Below, piece by piece: positions 27,404 through 37,390 of a stretch of 64,000 nt of DNA. The stretch covers positions 1-64,000 of the forward strand of contig NZ_PTPZ01000010.1 of assembly GCF_002943105.1 (NCBI RefSeq), given 5' to 3'. The stretch's first letter is position 1, and each line of letters starts with the position of its first letter. The position numbers and the translations under genes are program-made. The DNA comes from Cloacibacterium normanense. GTDB lineage: Bacteria; Bacteroidota; Bacteroidia; Flavobacteriales; Weeksellaceae. Under the pieces are notes generated by a model. That model had not been told where the DNA came from and ran no database searches. It saw only the letters and a program-made list of their open reading frames with translations.

Positions 27404-28174
27404 TTAGTGAGATTTCTGCTTAAGAAAATACACTTTTGCTTTATCTTTTGCGAATTTCAATCTCTCTTTTATGATTTCATTTACCATCTCTATAGAATTT
27501 ACACTGGGAAAATCTACACCTACACTCCCATTTTGACCCTCTTTTATTTGATAATTAGTAGGAGCATAATACGTTTTAAGGTGAGGATATTGATGGTATA
27601 AAAAATGAATCCTTGGTAGATGTAAAGCATCTGAAACCGCAATTACAGAAACATTATTTCCTATTTTCTGAGTAAAAGACTTAATTTCTGTAAAAGTATT
27701 ATCAGGAGTAGTCAATACTTTTATTTTACTGGACGGAACTCCTAATGAAATAGCCGCATCTCTAGCCACTTCTGCTTGAGATTTTACGCCATATCTCGAG
27801 TGTCCCGAAGTTACTAAAACGGCATTTGGATAAGATTTCATTAATCTAACTGCTTCAACCAAACGAGTAAGAGATGTAGGAGATAACTGCTGAGATGGAT
27901 TCAAACGTTTATCTAAAATATATCCTGCCCCAAAAACATGAATATAGACCTGTTCTTTATGATTGGCTGGCAAAATTCTCTTTTGACGGCTCTCTTCATA
28001 TTTCATCCATTTTGCTGGTAAGTAATAGGTAGAAGTGGCTAGCCAAAGCACTCCAATAGCTAAGGTTAGTCCCCAATATATTTTACGAGTTCTGCTGTAT
28101 CTATATATCAAAAAAGCTCCTGACAATAAAAATAAGTTATGAATGGTAAATATGGTTAAAAGCCAATCTTTCAT
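27404..28174 (-). CDS. YdcF/SanA-like DUF218 membrane protein
   Basis: A 256-residue protein with two or three N-terminal hydrophobic segments (to about 53). A DUF218 domain follows: VYIHVFGAGYIL, NAVLVTSGHSRYGVKSQAEVARDAAISLGVP (about 118-148), TPDNTFTEIKSF and SVIAVSDALHLPRI. DUF218 proteins (ElyC, SanA, YdcF) are linked to envelope and lipid-carrier metabolism, which would suit a place beside polysaccharide loci. It is not otherwise tied to them and may be an ordinary neighbour. A 229-bp interval to the AraC start also contains low-complexity sequence. Confidence 0.78.
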   Translation of the reverse strand: MKDWLLTIFTIHNLFLLSGAFLIYRYSRTRKIYWGLTLAIGVLWLATSTYYLPAKWMKYEESRQKRILPANHKEQVYIHVFGAGYILDKRLNPSQQLSPTSLTRLVEAVRLMKSYPNAVLVTSGHSRYGVKSQAEVARDAAISLGVPSSKIKVLTTPDNTFTEIKSFTQKIGNNVSVIAVSDALHLPRIHFLYHQYPHLKTYYAPTNYQIKEGQNGSVGVDFPSVNSIEMVNEIIKERLKFAKDKAKVYFLKQKSH

Positions 28175-28255
28175 CGTAATTATATTGCAATTACCTATTT
28201 AAATGAATGAAATATTGAATCTAAATAAGATTAGAAAGCATCAAATAATTAAGTT

Positions 28256-28888
28256 TCATTCATTGATGTAAAGCTTCCAATCTATTTCGGTAGATTTTAT
28301 CATATTGAGATGTCCTGGACAAATAAAGGAGTTTTCGTCTGTAACCATTTTAATTTTCAAGGCAGATTCTTTCGCTTGTTGTTTATTTCCAGATTTTAGT
28401 TTGGTTACAATTGGGATATTAGGAATTAAAGCATCTCCTGTGAAAAAGTAGTTCGCTAATTGGAAGGTGAGGCAACCTTCATTATGACCTGGTGTTTCTA
28501 AGATTACCATTTTCTCCTGATTAAAAAGAGGAATGTTATCATTCTCTTTTACTATATTAATTTGTTCACCCGTAAAGATGACTGGAGTACCATGATAAAA
28601 AGATAAATTGAGTTTATAATCTGAGAGCGCAATTCTAGTATACTCTGAACAGTATATTTTACAACTGGGAAATTTTTCTATTACATCTCCAATATGCGCA
28701 ATGTGGTCATAATGTGCATGTGTTAAAAATACGGCGTCAATATTCTGATTAGGCTGTAAAGAATTTATCGCTTCTATACCGTTTCCCGCGTCTATTAAAT
28801 AGCATCTCTTTTCATCCACCTCACTTTGTATTAAGTAGGTGTTTGAGTTAGAAGATTTCAATATAAATTTTTTTATTTTAAATTCCAT
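28256..28888 (-). CDS. MBL-fold metallo-hydrolase (glyoxalase II-like)
   Basis: A 210-residue single-domain metallo-beta-lactamase-fold hydrolase. The metal-binding motifs are THAHYDHI (about 56-63), ETPGHNEG (about 131-138), FTGDAL (about 149-154) and a final CPGH. This is the glyoxalase II-like/YcbL-like subgroup that hydrolyses thioesters or related substrates; the real substrate is unknown. It lies 82 bp after the UDP-glucuronate epimerase gene and shows no clear role in polysaccharide synthesis. Confidence 0.85.
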   Translation of the reverse strand: MEFKIKKFILKSSNSNTYLIQSEVDEKRCYLIDAGNGIEAINSLQPNQNIDAVFLTHAHYDHIAHIGDVIEKFPSCKIYCSEYTRIALSDYKLNLSFYHGTPVIFTGEQINIVKENDNIPLFNQEKMVILETPGHNEGCLTFQLANYFFTGDALIPNIPIVTKLKSGNKQQAKESALKIKMVTDENSFICPGHLNMIKSTEIDWKLYINE

Positions 28889-28970
28889 TTACTTAAATCT
28901 CTAAATCCTATTTAATTTCTATTAAAATTTTAATTGTCCAAAAAATGGCTCCCATTATTATTCCTTCTCT

Positions 28971-29999
28971 TTAGTCTAAGCCGTTCTTATTTTTAAAATA
29001 TTCATTAAACCATTGTACAAATTTTTCTACTCCTTCTTCAATAGGCGTAGTGCTTTTATAACCTAGATTATTTAATTTAGTCGTATCTGCCCAAGTATTT
29101 GGCACATCTCCAGGCTGCATTGCAGCAAAATTTATTTTTGCTTTTATATTTAAAGCATTCTCCATACACTCAATAAAATGCAATAACGGTACTGGTGCAC
29201 CATTTCCAATATTGAATAACTGGTAACCATTTCCTTGGTTGTCTGGATTTTGAAGAGTTACTATAATTCCTTGAACTATATCATCCACATAAGTGAAATC
29301 TCTACTCATTTCTCCGTTATTAAATACTTTAATTTCCAAGCCACTCGTCATTGCTTCTGCAAAAAGCATTGGAGCCATATCAGGACGCCCCCAAGGTCCA
29401 TACACTGTAAAAAAACGAAGCCCTGAAGTTGGTAACTGATATAAATGGCTATAAGCATGCGCCATTAACTCGTTCGCTTTTTTAGTTGCGGCATATAAAC
29501 TTATAGGACTATCTACTTGATCTGTTTCTTCAAAAGGAATTTTTTCATTTTTCCCATAAACTGAAGAACTTGAAGCGTATACCAAATGTTTAATTTTATG
29601 ATAACGACAAGATTCTAGGATATTTGTAAATCCCATAATATTACTATCTATATAAGTCATAGGATTCTCTAAACTGTATCGAACGCCAGCTTGTGCTGCT
29701 AGATGAATCACTTGATCAAATTTTTCGTTCGCAAATAATGCTGGGATATTTTCTCTATCTTCAATATTTAAACGAATAAACTGAAATGTAGGATAAAGCA
29801 TTGATTGAACCCTCTTCTCCTGAATTTCTGCTTTATTCCGATCGATACCTAGTTCTTTCAAACGATCATATTTCAGATTGATATCATAATAATCGTTTAT
29901 ATTATCTAAACCTATGACTTCATACCCTAAATCGATTAATTTTTTTGTGGTATGAAAGCCTATAAAGCCAGCTGCTCCAGTTACTAATATTTTTTCCAT
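28971..29999 (-). CDS. UDP-glucuronate 4-epimerase-like NAD-dependent epimerase
   Basis: A 342-residue extended SDR with TGAAGFIGFHT (about 7-17), LDNINDYYDINLKYDRL, YASSSSVYGKN and the catalytic YAATK (about 169-173). It has SRDFTYVDDIVQGI near the C-terminus. The DNINDYYD..LK insertion is characteristic of the GAE/LspL/Cap1J branch that turns UDP-GlcA into UDP-GalA. The Ugd gene immediately upstream (3 bp apart) would provide UDP-GlcA, so the pair forms a uronic-acid module for locus B. Confidence 0.87.
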   Translation of the reverse strand: MEKILVTGAAGFIGFHTTKKLIDLGYEVIGLDNINDYYDINLKYDRLKELGIDRNKAEIQEKRVQSMLYPTFQFIRLNIEDRENIPALFANEKFDQVIHLAAQAGVRYSLENPMTYIDSNIMGFTNILESCRYHKIKHLVYASSSSVYGKNEKIPFEETDQVDSPISLYAATKKANELMAHAYSHLYQLPTSGLRFFTVYGPWGRPDMAPMLFAEAMTSGLEIKVFNNGEMSRDFTYVDDIVQGIIVTLQNPDNQGNGYQLFNIGNGAPVPLLHFIECMENALNIKAKINFAAMQPGDVPNTWADTTKLNNLGYKSTTPIEEGVEKFVQWFNEYFKNKNGLD

Positions 30000-30002
30000 T
30001 TT

Positions 30003-31169
30003 CTAGTCGTTCCCAAATAAATCGCGGGTGTAGACTTTGGCCGCTACGTCTTCTAATTCTGGAGTCATTCTATTAGAGATGATGACATCACATTCTTTTT
30101 TAAAAGCTTCTACATCGTGCATGACTTTTGAACCAAAAAATGTTTCTTCTTTAAGAACTGGTTCATAAACCACTACCTCAATTCCTTTAGCTTTTATTCT
30201 CTTCATCACCCCTTGGATGGCAGATGCTCGGAAATTATCTGAACCTGCCTTCATTATCAAACGATAAACCCCCACTTTTTTTGGTGCTCTTTCGATGATA
30301 GAATCTGCTATAAAATCTTTACGCGTTCTATTGGCATCTACAATGGCTTTTATAATGTTATTAGGCACTGCATCATAATTGGCCAATAGTTGTTTCGTGT
30401 CTTTTGGCAAACAGTAACCTCCATATCCGAATGATGGATTATTGTAATGCGAACCGATACGAGGGTCTAAACTTACTCCTTCTATAATCTGTTTGCTATC
30501 TAAATGATGAACTTGAGCATAACTGTCTAATTCATTAAAATAAGCCACACGTAGTGCTAAATAAGTATTTGAAAATAACTTGATGGCTTCTGCTTCTGTA
30601 GAATCTACAAAAAGCACTGGAATATCTTCCTTAATGGCTCCTTCTTTCAATAAACCTGCAAAAACTTCTGCACGCTCACTTCTCTCTCCCACAATAATGC
30701 GAGAAGGATATAAATTGTCATACAACGCTCTTCCTTCTCTTAAAAATTCTGGTGAAAACATTACGTTATCAATACCTAAATCTTCTTTTATTTTTTTCGT
30801 AAATCCTACTGGTACCGTTGATTTAATTACCCCAACTGCATTAGGATTGTATTGATTCATTTCTATAAGAACGCTCTCTACACTTTTTGTATTGAAATAG
30901 TTGGTTTGTGGGTCATAATCTGTAGGAGTAGCAATAATTACAAAATCTGCATCTTTATAAGCCTCTTCTTTATCCAAAGTTGCTTTAAAATTCAATTTTT
31001 TTGTAGATAGAAATTCCGTTATTTCTTTATCTTCAATGGGCGATTTTTTATTGTTTAGAAGTTCTACTTTCTCTGGAACAATATCCAATGCTACCACTTG
31101 ATGATTTTGCGCTAATAGCATCGCATTAGACAAACCTACATATCCTGTACCAACAACTGTTATTTTCAT
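30003..31169 (-). CDS. ugd: UDP-glucose 6-dehydrogenase
   Basis: A 388-residue UDP-glucose/GDP-mannose dehydrogenase with [10 protein letters not shown] at the N-terminus, [19 protein letters not shown] and the active-site region [12 protein letters not shown] (catalytic Cys). The C-terminal domain ends [10 protein letters not shown]. It oxidises UDP-glucose to UDP-GlcA. A frame extends to 31202, but the ATG at 31169 ([12 protein letters not shown]) matches the family start and is used here. Compact Ugd enzymes of this E. coli type are about 388 residues. The next gene is the UDP-GlcA 4-epimerase. Confidence 0.92.
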   Translation of the reverse strand: MKITVVGTGYVGLSNAMLLAQNHQVVALDIVPEKVELLNNKKSPIEDKEITEFLSTKKLNFKATLDKEEAYKDADFVIIATPTDYDPQTNYFNTKSVESVLIEMNQYNPNAVGVIKSTVPVGFTKKIKEDLGIDNVMFSPEFLREGRALYDNLYPSRIIVGERSERAEVFAGLLKEGAIKEDIPVLFVDSTEAEAIKLFSNTYLALRVAYFNELDSYAQVHHLDSKQIIEGVSLDPRIGSHYNNPSFGYGGYCLPKDTKQLLANYDAVPNNIIKAIVDANRTRKDFIADSIIERAPKKVGVYRLIMKAGSDNFRASAIQGVMKRIKAKGIEVVVYEPVLKEETFFGSKVMHDVEAFKKECDVIISNRMTPELEDVAAKVYTRDLFGND

Positions 31170-31234
31170 TTTATTGTTTTTATTTTTTGATTTTTCAATC
31201 AATAACTCCCTATTTTTTATTAAGCTAATTTTTT

Positions 31235-31882
31235 CTAAGTTATCACTACTTTTTCTTTGAAACGATAAAAGTGAGTTTCGTTATCTTTCACTGTTTTTGT
31301 GATAATCATCCCTGCTGCAATGGTATTATTATCTCCGATTTCAATGGTGGGAATTGTAGCACTATTCACCCCAAACATATTGTTATTTCCTACTTTTGTA
31401 AAACCACTCAATACTACTTGGGGACCAATAAAGTTAAAATTACCTATTGTAGAATCATGACCTATTGTACATCGAGAATTTAACATATTAAAGTTTCCAA
31501 TAATTGCTTTTGGTCCTATAGATGCATTATGCGCCACCACGCATCCTTCACCTACTGTAGCAGAGGGTGAAATTATTGCTGTAGGATGAATGAGGGTAGC
31601 AAATCTCGCACCTTTCTCTAGGAAATTTTGAATAATTGTTCTTCTAAATTGTATATTGGCTATTCCCATAATGTATTCTGCATCTTGGGATACCTCATGG
31701 TCTTTTATGGTTCCTATGTAAGGACCTAGGAGACTGTAATTATTATAACTTTCTTTGTTATCATCAATATATCCTACTACATCAAAACAGAGTTCTGGTG
31801 CTACCGAATTATTATAATGGGTAATATAGTCTGTGATTTCAGCGGAATGTCCGCCTGCTCCAATGATTATTACTTTTTTCAT
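31235..31882 (-). CDS. NeuD/PglD-like sugar O/N-acyltransferase
   Basis: A 215-residue protein with an N-terminal Rossmann-like PglD domain ([14 protein letters not shown], about 3-16). A left-handed beta-helix of hexapeptide repeats follows (about 95-200: [25 protein letters not shown], then [15 protein letters not shown]). Relatives acetylate the C4 amine of UDP-4-amino sugars or hydroxyls of sialic acids. Here it directly follows SDR, KAS III and ACP genes, so an acyl-ACP rather than acetyl-CoA might be the donor. The acceptor could be the 4-amino sugar from the PglE-like enzyme at 205. That link is inferred. Confidence 0.83.
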   Translation of the reverse strand: MKKVIIIGAGGHSAEITDYITHYNNSVAPELCFDVVGYIDDNKESYNNYSLLGPYIGTIKDHEVSQDAEYIMGIANIQFRRTIIQNFLEKGARFATLIHPTAIISPSATVGEGCVVAHNASIGPKAIIGNFNMLNSRCTIGHDSTIGNFNFIGPQVVLSGFTKVGNNNMFGVNSATIPTIEIGDNNTIAAGMIITKTVKDNETHFYRFKEKVVIT

Positions 31883-31888
31883 ATTAAA

Positions 31889-32653
31889 TTATCTTGCTGT
31901 ATATCCTCCGTCTATCACTAATGTAGTCCCTGTAATCCAACATGCCCCGTCTGATAACAAGAAAGCGCAAGCGTTGGCTACATCTTCTGGCTTACCAAGT
32001 CCTAACGGATGATAACTTTTTATTTTTTCATAAGCTGAAGAATCTTGAGCATAGACAGCATTAGAACTCATAGGAGTTACTACAACTCCTGGAGCTACGC
32101 AATTTACTCTTATTTTTTTTGATGCTAATTCTAAAGCTAAAGATTTTGTTCCTGAAACGAGAGCCCCTTTCGTTAAACTATAAGTTGTTTTCCCTAATTC
32201 CCCTACCATTCCCATTACTGAGGCTAAAAACACAATGCTCATCCCATCTGGATTGGCATATTTTAATTTAGTAAGAAGCTTAGTGATGGCAATAGGAGCA
32301 AAAACATTGGTTTCAAAAAAAGGTTGTAATTTTTCTGGCGTAATGTTACGAAGTGGCAATGTAGTAGAAATTCCCGCTGCATGAACAATTCCGTCTACTT
32401 TCCCTACCGTTTTAAGAGCATCTTCTAACTTTTCAGCAGTTTGCTCATAATCTGTAACATCCGCCACTAGGATTTGGTAATTTTCGTTCTCGAAATTCCC
32501 TACTGTTTCTAACAATCTTTCCTCTGATCGCCCCAATAAAATTACAAAAGCTCCCATTTGGTTTAGGGTAATAGCGCATTGTCTTCCAATCCCAGAAGAT
32601 GCTCCCGTAACCACGATGGTTTTATTTAATAGGGTAAAAGGGTTTATACTCAT
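31889..32653 (-). CDS. FabG-like short-chain dehydrogenase/reductase
   Basis: A 254-residue classical SDR with TGASSGIGRQ (about 17-26), VHAAGISTTLP, the catalytic Ser in FLASVMG and YSLTK (about 157-161), and the C-terminal GTTLVIDGGYTAR. FabG-type enzymes reduce 3-oxoacyl-ACP. The ATG overlaps the stop of the KAS III gene by 4 bp, and ACP is next, so it probably reduces a beta-ketoacyl-ACP to a 3-hydroxyacyl group in a dedicated acyl pathway. Confidence 0.82.
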   Translation of the reverse strand: MSINPFTLLNKTIVVTGASSGIGRQCAITLNQMGAFVILLGRSEERLLETVGNFENENYQILVADVTDYEQTAEKLEDALKTVGKVDGIVHAAGISTTLPLRNITPEKLQPFFETNVFAPIAITKLLTKLKYANPDGMSIVFLASVMGMVGELGKTTYSLTKGALVSGTKSLALELASKKIRVNCVAPGVVVTPMSSNAVYAQDSSAYEKIKSYHPLGLGKPEDVANACAFLLSDGACWITGTTLVIDGGYTAR

Positions 32654-33711
32654 TCTAATTCTACTAAGTTACTGATAAAACAATCTTGCACATTAATTTG
32701 AGCCGTAGCCCAAGACATCCCCACTCCAAAACCGCATAACATTAATTTTTTATTGCCTTGAAGCTTATACTGCAATTGAGATGCTATAGTTAAAGGTATA
32801 GAAACAGAAGATGTATTTCCGAAACTTTCAATACATGAAGGCACTTTTTCTTTATCTAACTTTAATTTTTTGGCTAAATAAGCGTTCATGTAGTCATTGG
32901 CTTGATGAAACAAATTAAAGTCTATTGTATCATTGGTATTTCCTGATTTCTCGAGTACCGATTTGAAATTTTTTGGAATTTCGCTCAATACAAAATTAAA
33001 CACCTCAGCTCCATTCATGTACCCATGTTCATCTGTTCTTATGTTGCCATACTCATCTACCACTTTTTCAGTTAATGTTTCAGGTGAACTGGGATTTCTA
33101 TAACCGCCGGCATCCATTTTAATTAAATCTGAGAGAGCGCCATTAGAATTCAGTGAGAAAAAACTTTCTCCAAATTTTTCATCTCTTTCAATTAGGGCTG
33201 CCACTCCTCCATCTCCAAAAAGAAAAGCTGTTTTTCTATCTTTTGGTGAGTATATTCTAGAACGTGTTTCTCCATCTAGCAATAATGCTTTTCTAAAGCC
33301 ACCAGATTGCATTAAACCATAGACCACCGAAAGTCCATACACAAAAGCTGAACAACCTAAACTGATGTCAAATGCTGCCGTGTGTTTTCCTAATCCCAAA
33401 CGGTTCTGTAAGAGAATAGATGTAGCGGGCATTCTGTAATCAGGAGTTTGAGATATAAAGATTAGCAAATCAATTTCTGATTTGTCTATATTCATATCCG
33501 AAATTAATTTCTCTGCAGCTGCGAAGCATAAGTCTGATGCGCACATTCCTTCTGGGGCAAATCTGCGTTCTTTAATCCCTACTTTGTCTACTATATCTTT
33601 TACATCTTCTTTATTAAAAAATTGGGTGTAATTGTAATTATCAATAGTATTCTTTGGTACTGCTGCTGCTAAACCCGTAATCCCAACGTTTTTAAAAGAT
33701 AAATCTGCCAT
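32650..33711 (-). CDS. 3-oxoacyl-ACP synthase III-like condensing enzyme
   Basis: A 353-residue thiolase-fold enzyme with the KAS III triad: Cys120 in FDISLGCSAF, His in LFHQANDYM and Asn in SFGNTSSVSIPL. It should condense an acyl-CoA or acyl-ACP with malonyl-ACP. It differs from housekeeping FabH in length and context, lying 9 bp after a small ACP gene and overlapping an SDR gene. The set resembles capsule-associated acyl modules. The chain length made is unknown. Confidence 0.85.
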   Translation of the reverse strand: MADLSFKNVGITGLAAAVPKNTIDNYNYTQFFNKEDVKDIVDKVGIKERRFAPEGMCASDLCFAAAEKLISDMNIDKSEIDLLIFISQTPDYRMPATSILLQNRLGLGKHTAAFDISLGCSAFVYGLSVVYGLMQSGGFRKALLLDGETRSRIYSPKDRKTAFLFGDGGVAALIERDEKFGESFFSLNSNGALSDLIKMDAGGYRNPSSPETLTEKVVDEYGNIRTDEHGYMNGAEVFNFVLSEIPKNFKSVLEKSGNTNDTIDFNLFHQANDYMNAYLAKKLKLDKEKVPSCIESFGNTSSVSIPLTIASQLQYKLQGNKKLMLCGFGVGMSWATAQINVQDCFISNLVELE

Positions 33712-33720
33712 AAAAATGGA

Positions 33721-33951
33721 TTAAGCCTGCGTTCTTTTTATAATTTCGTTGAGTAAATCTCCTAAAGTGATTGCATTTTTAAATGCTTCTTCTTCGATTA
33801 CCATGTTATACTTATCGTCTATTTCGGCGATTAAAGTTAATCTAGCTAATGAGTCCCACTCATCATAGTCTCTGAAAGCATCTGATAATTGAATCTCTCT
33901 GTCTTCAATTTCTAATACTTCTGTTATCATTTCTAAAAATTCTGCTTCCAT
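33721..33951 (-). CDS. Acyl carrier protein
   Basis: A 76-residue acidic four-helix protein with the phosphopantetheine site EWDSLARL (Ser34) and the ACP-like helix II LTLIAEIDDKYNMVIEEEAF. It would carry the acyl chain for the adjoining KAS III and SDR. It lies between the PglC-like transferase (15 bp) and the KAS III gene (9 bp). Confidence 0.88.
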   Translation of the reverse strand: MEAEFLEMITEVLEIEDREIQLSDAFRDYDEWDSLARLTLIAEIDDKYNMVIEEEAFKNAITLGDLLNEIIKRTQA

Positions 33952-33966
33952 AATTTTATGTTTTAT

Positions 33967-34569
33967 TTAGTTATTTCCTTTAAAAGGTTCCATTGTTACG
34001 CTTGTATCACTTGAGATTCCCTCTCTTATGATGACTTTTTTTATTGTTCTCCATACGATTTTGCAATCCAATAAAAAACTTAAATGGTCTACATACCATA
34101 CATCATATTCAAATTTTTTGTTCCATGAAATGGCGTTTCTTCCATTTACTTGTGCCCATCCTGTTATTCCAGGTTTTACTTCATGTCTGCGTTTTTGGGT
34201 TTCTGAATACAAAGGTAAATATTTAATTAATAAGGGACGAGGTCCTATTAGGCTCATATCTCCTTTTAATACATTAATCAATTGTGGCAGTTCATCTAAT
34301 GAAGTACTTCTTACCCATTTCCCCACTTTGGTTAAGCGTTCTGCGTCTGGTAATAAATTTCCTTGTGCATCTCGCTTGTCACTCATGGTTTTAAATTTAA
34401 TTAATTTAAAAACTTTCCCGTTTTTCCCTGGTCTATCCTGTGTAAAGAATGCTGAATTTTGACTGAGCATCAATAATAGGTAAACCCCTATAAATAGGGG
34501 TGAAAAAAATATTAAAACCAGCACTGCAGCTGTTACATCTATTAATCTTTTAAAAAATAAACTATACAT
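33967..34569 (-). CDS. PglC-like initiating sugar-phosphate transferase
   Basis: A 200-residue bacterial sugar transferase (monotopic phosphoglycosyltransferase). One N-terminal re-entrant hydrophobic segment ([23 protein letters not shown]) is followed by [25 protein letters not shown] (about 98-106), IGPRPLL and [14 protein letters not shown] (about 141-154). It should start the locus B repeat unit by adding a sugar phosphate to undecaprenyl phosphate. A frame extends to 34605, overlapping the upstream gene by 20 bp; I prefer the ATG at 34569 ([11 protein letters not shown]), typical for the family. Locus A uses a different, WecA-like initiator. Confidence 0.9.
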   Translation of the reverse strand: MYSLFFKRLIDVTAAVLVLIFFSPLFIGVYLLLMLSQNSAFFTQDRPGKNGKVFKLIKFKTMSDKRDAQGNLLPDAERLTKVGKWVRSTSLDELPQLINVLKGDMSLIGPRPLLIKYLPLYSETQKRRHEVKPGITGWAQVNGRNAISWNKKFEYDVWYVDHLSFLLDCKIVWRTIKKVIIREGISSDTSVTMEPFKGNN

Positions 34570-34585
34570 ATTAATAGCATATTTA

Positions 34586-35716
34586 TTATATAAATTTAGT
34601 AGCATTATAGGGTGTATAATTTAAAGATGCCTTTAAAGCATTACTTTTATAATAATTTAAAAATTCAAAATTAATCTTACTTTTTTGAATGAAATCTACT
34701 ATACTTTGCAAATCAGAATTTTGAAAAATTTCACCCATTTTTTCATTTTCTACTAATCTTGCTAATGCAGAATTTTGAGGGGCTACACACAAAATTGGTG
34801 TTCCTACCGACATTAAATTATATGTTTTACTAGGGATACTTAAATCAGAAGCTTCATTACCAACCGTTACAAGAGCTAAATCAGCTCCTGAAAGTGTGAA
34901 AGGCAGTGTCTTGGTATCTTGCCAAGGTAAAATTTTAATATTTTGCAGTTTATTTTTAGCAATCAATACTTCCATCTCTTTATATCTATCACCTCCTCCA
35001 ATTAACAAGAAAAAAATTTCTGTGTTATTTTGAAATTGTAGTGCTAATTCGATGAGTATTTCTACTGGATGAGCTTTCCCCATGTTACCTGAATACATAA
35101 CAATAAATTTATCCTCAATTTGATGTGTTTTTAAAAAAACATTTTCTGACTTGGGAATGGGTTTTAGGAATGAATTATCCGTCCAAATAGGCACTACATT
35201 TACTTTATTTTTATTTACATATTTAGCTATTCGTTCTTTCATCCCACTGGTAATTGTACTTATTTTTCTTGCTTTTGCATACATTCTTCTATTTATGTTT
35301 TCCCATTTTTTAATAATCCATGAATCCTGTTTAAAATAGCCAAATTCAACTAATGCATCTGGATAAACATCATATATTAAAATATCATACGAATTTTTAC
35401 AAAATAAAGGAACCCAAGCTGTCAATGGAGGATTTGACACTAAAAACAAATGCGCTTTTGGATATTTAAACTTAATTAAAAATAGTATTTTTAAAAAAGC
35501 CCCAACCCAGGTAAACATTCTTTTAAATGTTGATGACCTATCATAAGGAATTAATTTTTCAACTTTAACAGTAGCATCAAGTATTTTGTTTCTGGGATTT
35601 AAAAAACCCGTCAAAAGAATTCTTTCTTCATATTCATCCTTAAAAGCATCAATAATATCAATCATTAAATATCCAGCACTTTGATTGACGAATACAATTT
35701 GTTTTTTTTTATACAT
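34586..35716 (-). CDS. Glycosyltransferase family 4, WbuB-like
   Basis: A 376-residue GT-B enzyme. The donor region [19 protein letters not shown] (about 287-305) and [14 protein letters not shown] (about 205-218) closely resemble the locus A enzyme at 3380-4534. It may transfer the same L-HexNAc type, since locus B also encodes FnlA/B/C-like enzymes. It lies 2 bp after gmd and just before the initiating transferase. The specificity is inferred. Confidence 0.82.
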   Translation of the reverse strand: MYKKKQIVFVNQSAGYLMIDIIDAFKDEYEERILLTGFLNPRNKILDATVKVEKLIPYDRSSTFKRMFTWVGAFLKILFLIKFKYPKAHLFLVSNPPLTAWVPLFCKNSYDILIYDVYPDALVEFGYFKQDSWIIKKWENINRRMYAKARKISTITSGMKERIAKYVNKNKVNVVPIWTDNSFLKPIPKSENVFLKTHQIEDKFIVMYSGNMGKAHPVEILIELALQFQNNTEIFFLLIGGGDRYKEMEVLIAKNKLQNIKILPWQDTKTLPFTLSGADLALVTVGNEASDLSIPSKTYNLMSVGTPILCVAPQNSALARLVENEKMGEIFQNSDLQSIVDFIQKSKINFEFLNYYKSNALKASLNYTPYNATKFI

Positions 35717-35718
35717 TT

Positions 35719-36891
35719 TTACTCTACATTTCTTACTACTGTATGACCTCCTTTAGTTAAATGAATGTCTTTTTGAAAAAGTTTTACATCTTCAACCATC
35801 ATTTCTTCTACCAAAGTCTGTAAATTATATTTTGGTTCCCAACCTAATTTTGTTTTAGCTTTTGTTGGATCACCAATCAATAAATCTACTTCTGTTGGTC
35901 TGAAATAATTGGGATCAACCTTAATCATAACTTTATTTAATTGCAATGAAGAAACTATATTTTCATTACCCGTAGTTTTTTGATAAACTTCAAAATTTAT
36001 TGTATCTAATATACCCACCTCTTCTACACCACTTCCTTCAAATCGTAAATAAAGTCCTACTTGTTCAAAAGCCATTTTTATAAAATCTCTTACTCTTGTT
36101 GTCAATCCTGTTGCAATTACATAATCTTCTGGGGTATCCTGCTGTAAAATCCGCCACATCGCTTCTACATAATCTTTTGCATGTCCCCAATCCCTTTGAG
36201 CATCTAAATTCCCCATAAACAATTCATTTTGTAATCCCAAAGCAATTTTGGCAGCTGCTCTTGTAATTTTTCTTGTTACAAAGGTTTCCCCTCTTCTTGG
36301 TGATTCGTGATTGAATAGTATTCCGTTACATGCAAAAAGATTATAAGCTTCTCGATAATTTTTTGTAATCCAGAAACCATAAATTTTAGCAACTCCATAT
36401 GGAGATCTTGGGTAAAAAGGAGAATTTTCGTCATAGAATCCATATTCATTTTTATTCTCTTGCATCCCACCATACAATTCGGAAGTTGATGCCTGATAAA
36501 TTCTTGTTTTTTTTTCTAAACCTAGAATCCTTACCGCTTCCAGAATTCTCAATGTCCCTATCCCATCTACATTTGCTACATATTCAGGTGAATCAAAACT
36601 CACCTTCACATGTGACATTGCACCTAAATTATAAATCTCATCTGGTTGTGTTTCTTGAATGATTCTTATTAGGTTGGTAGAATCTGTCAAATCACCATAA
36701 TGCATCTTAAAATTCACGTTATTTTCGTGTTGATCCTTATAGAGATGATCTACGCGTTGAGTATTAAACGAAGAAGCTCTTCTTTTGATGCCGTGAACAC
36801 TATAGCCTTTTTCTAGTAATAATTCTGCTAGATAAGACCCGTCTTGGCCTGTTATTCCTGTGATTAAGGCTACTTTTTTATTTTGATTCAT
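35719..36891 (-). CDS. gmd: GDP-mannose 4,6-dehydratase
   Basis: A 390-residue extended SDR with [27 protein letters not shown] (about 12-38). It also has [10 protein letters not shown], the catalytic YGVAK and the family signature [19 protein letters not shown] (about 193-211). It converts GDP-D-mannose to GDP-4-keto-6-deoxymannose, which Fcl (37391-38341) turns into GDP-L-fucose. The length is normal. A strong promoter match lies 310 bp upstream (37202-37233), giving an unusually long leader. Confidence 0.95.
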   Translation of the reverse strand: MNQNKKVALITGITGQDGSYLAELLLEKGYSVHGIKRRASSFNTQRVDHLYKDQHENNVNFKMHYGDLTDSTNLIRIIQETQPDEIYNLGAMSHVKVSFDSPEYVANVDGIGTLRILEAVRILGLEKKTRIYQASTSELYGGMQENKNEYGFYDENSPFYPRSPYGVAKIYGFWITKNYREAYNLFACNGILFNHESPRRGETFVTRKITRAAAKIALGLQNELFMGNLDAQRDWGHAKDYVEAMWRILQQDTPEDYVIATGLTTRVRDFIKMAFEQVGLYLRFEGSGVEEVGILDTINFEVYQKTTGNENIVSSLQLNKVMIKVDPNYFRPTEVDLLIGDPTKAKTKLGWEPKYNLQTLVEEMMVEDVKLFQKDIHLTKGGHTVVRNVE

Positions 36892-37390
36892 ATTAGTAGT
36901 TTTATTGAATTTATACTTTTTGAATATGATTTATCATATCATCATATTTAATATTTTACTTTTTATGTTTATGTTTACACTTATATAAGAGTTATTATGT
37001 CTATCTAGCACTCTATAAAACTCAGCTTCGATTCTCAATATATCATTTTCCTCAAATGATTTCACTTGCATTCTAATAAATACATTACTCTAATACACAT
37101 TCTACTATTCCATAAACAGAGTTTTATTTTAAGTAGAATTTCTACTATTCACCAACTTTTATATTTTTAGACTCTTTCAATGGTTATGAGCCATTTAACT
37201 TCAAAAATAGTCTAGATTTTGTTTTATGTCAAACTTATTGGAGTATCATTTATTTCTGAGTTTCACTAATTCTCTCTTTTTTTGGAGCTCCCCTCTAAAA
37301 AAAAATACTCTGCCTATATTACATCTTGTCTTTTTTATTTTGGTTTATCTTTATAAATTTTACAATCTGTGTCGAGAAATTGAAATGGTA
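36892..37390 (-). other. 499-bp gap: long leader of gmd plus fcl-gmd spacer
   Basis: No gene is supported. The region contains a consensus promoter (37202-37233) and therefore about 305 nt of untranslated gmd leader. The leader contains CGAAGCTGAG (minus strand, 37020-37029), which partly resembles the GCGAAGC element of the other leaders, and a small ATGG/CCAT hairpin near 37180. A GGAGCTCC palindrome between T and A runs lies at about 37284-37292. Confidence 0.5.
37202..37233 (-). promoter_or_regulatory. Bacteroidota-type promoter driving gmd and downstream genes
   Basis: The minus strand reads TTTG (37230-37233), 20 bp, then TATTTTTG (37202-37209), matching both consensus boxes. It lies 310 bp before gmd. 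It would allow the fucose, PglC-like and acyl modules to be expressed apart from the upstream part of locus B. Confidence 0.62.

Noticed and set aside
37284-37292. GGAGCTCC palindrome between a T-run and an A-run as a terminator of fcl
   Set aside because: The T and A runs pair with each other inside the stem, leaving no U-tract after the hairpin.
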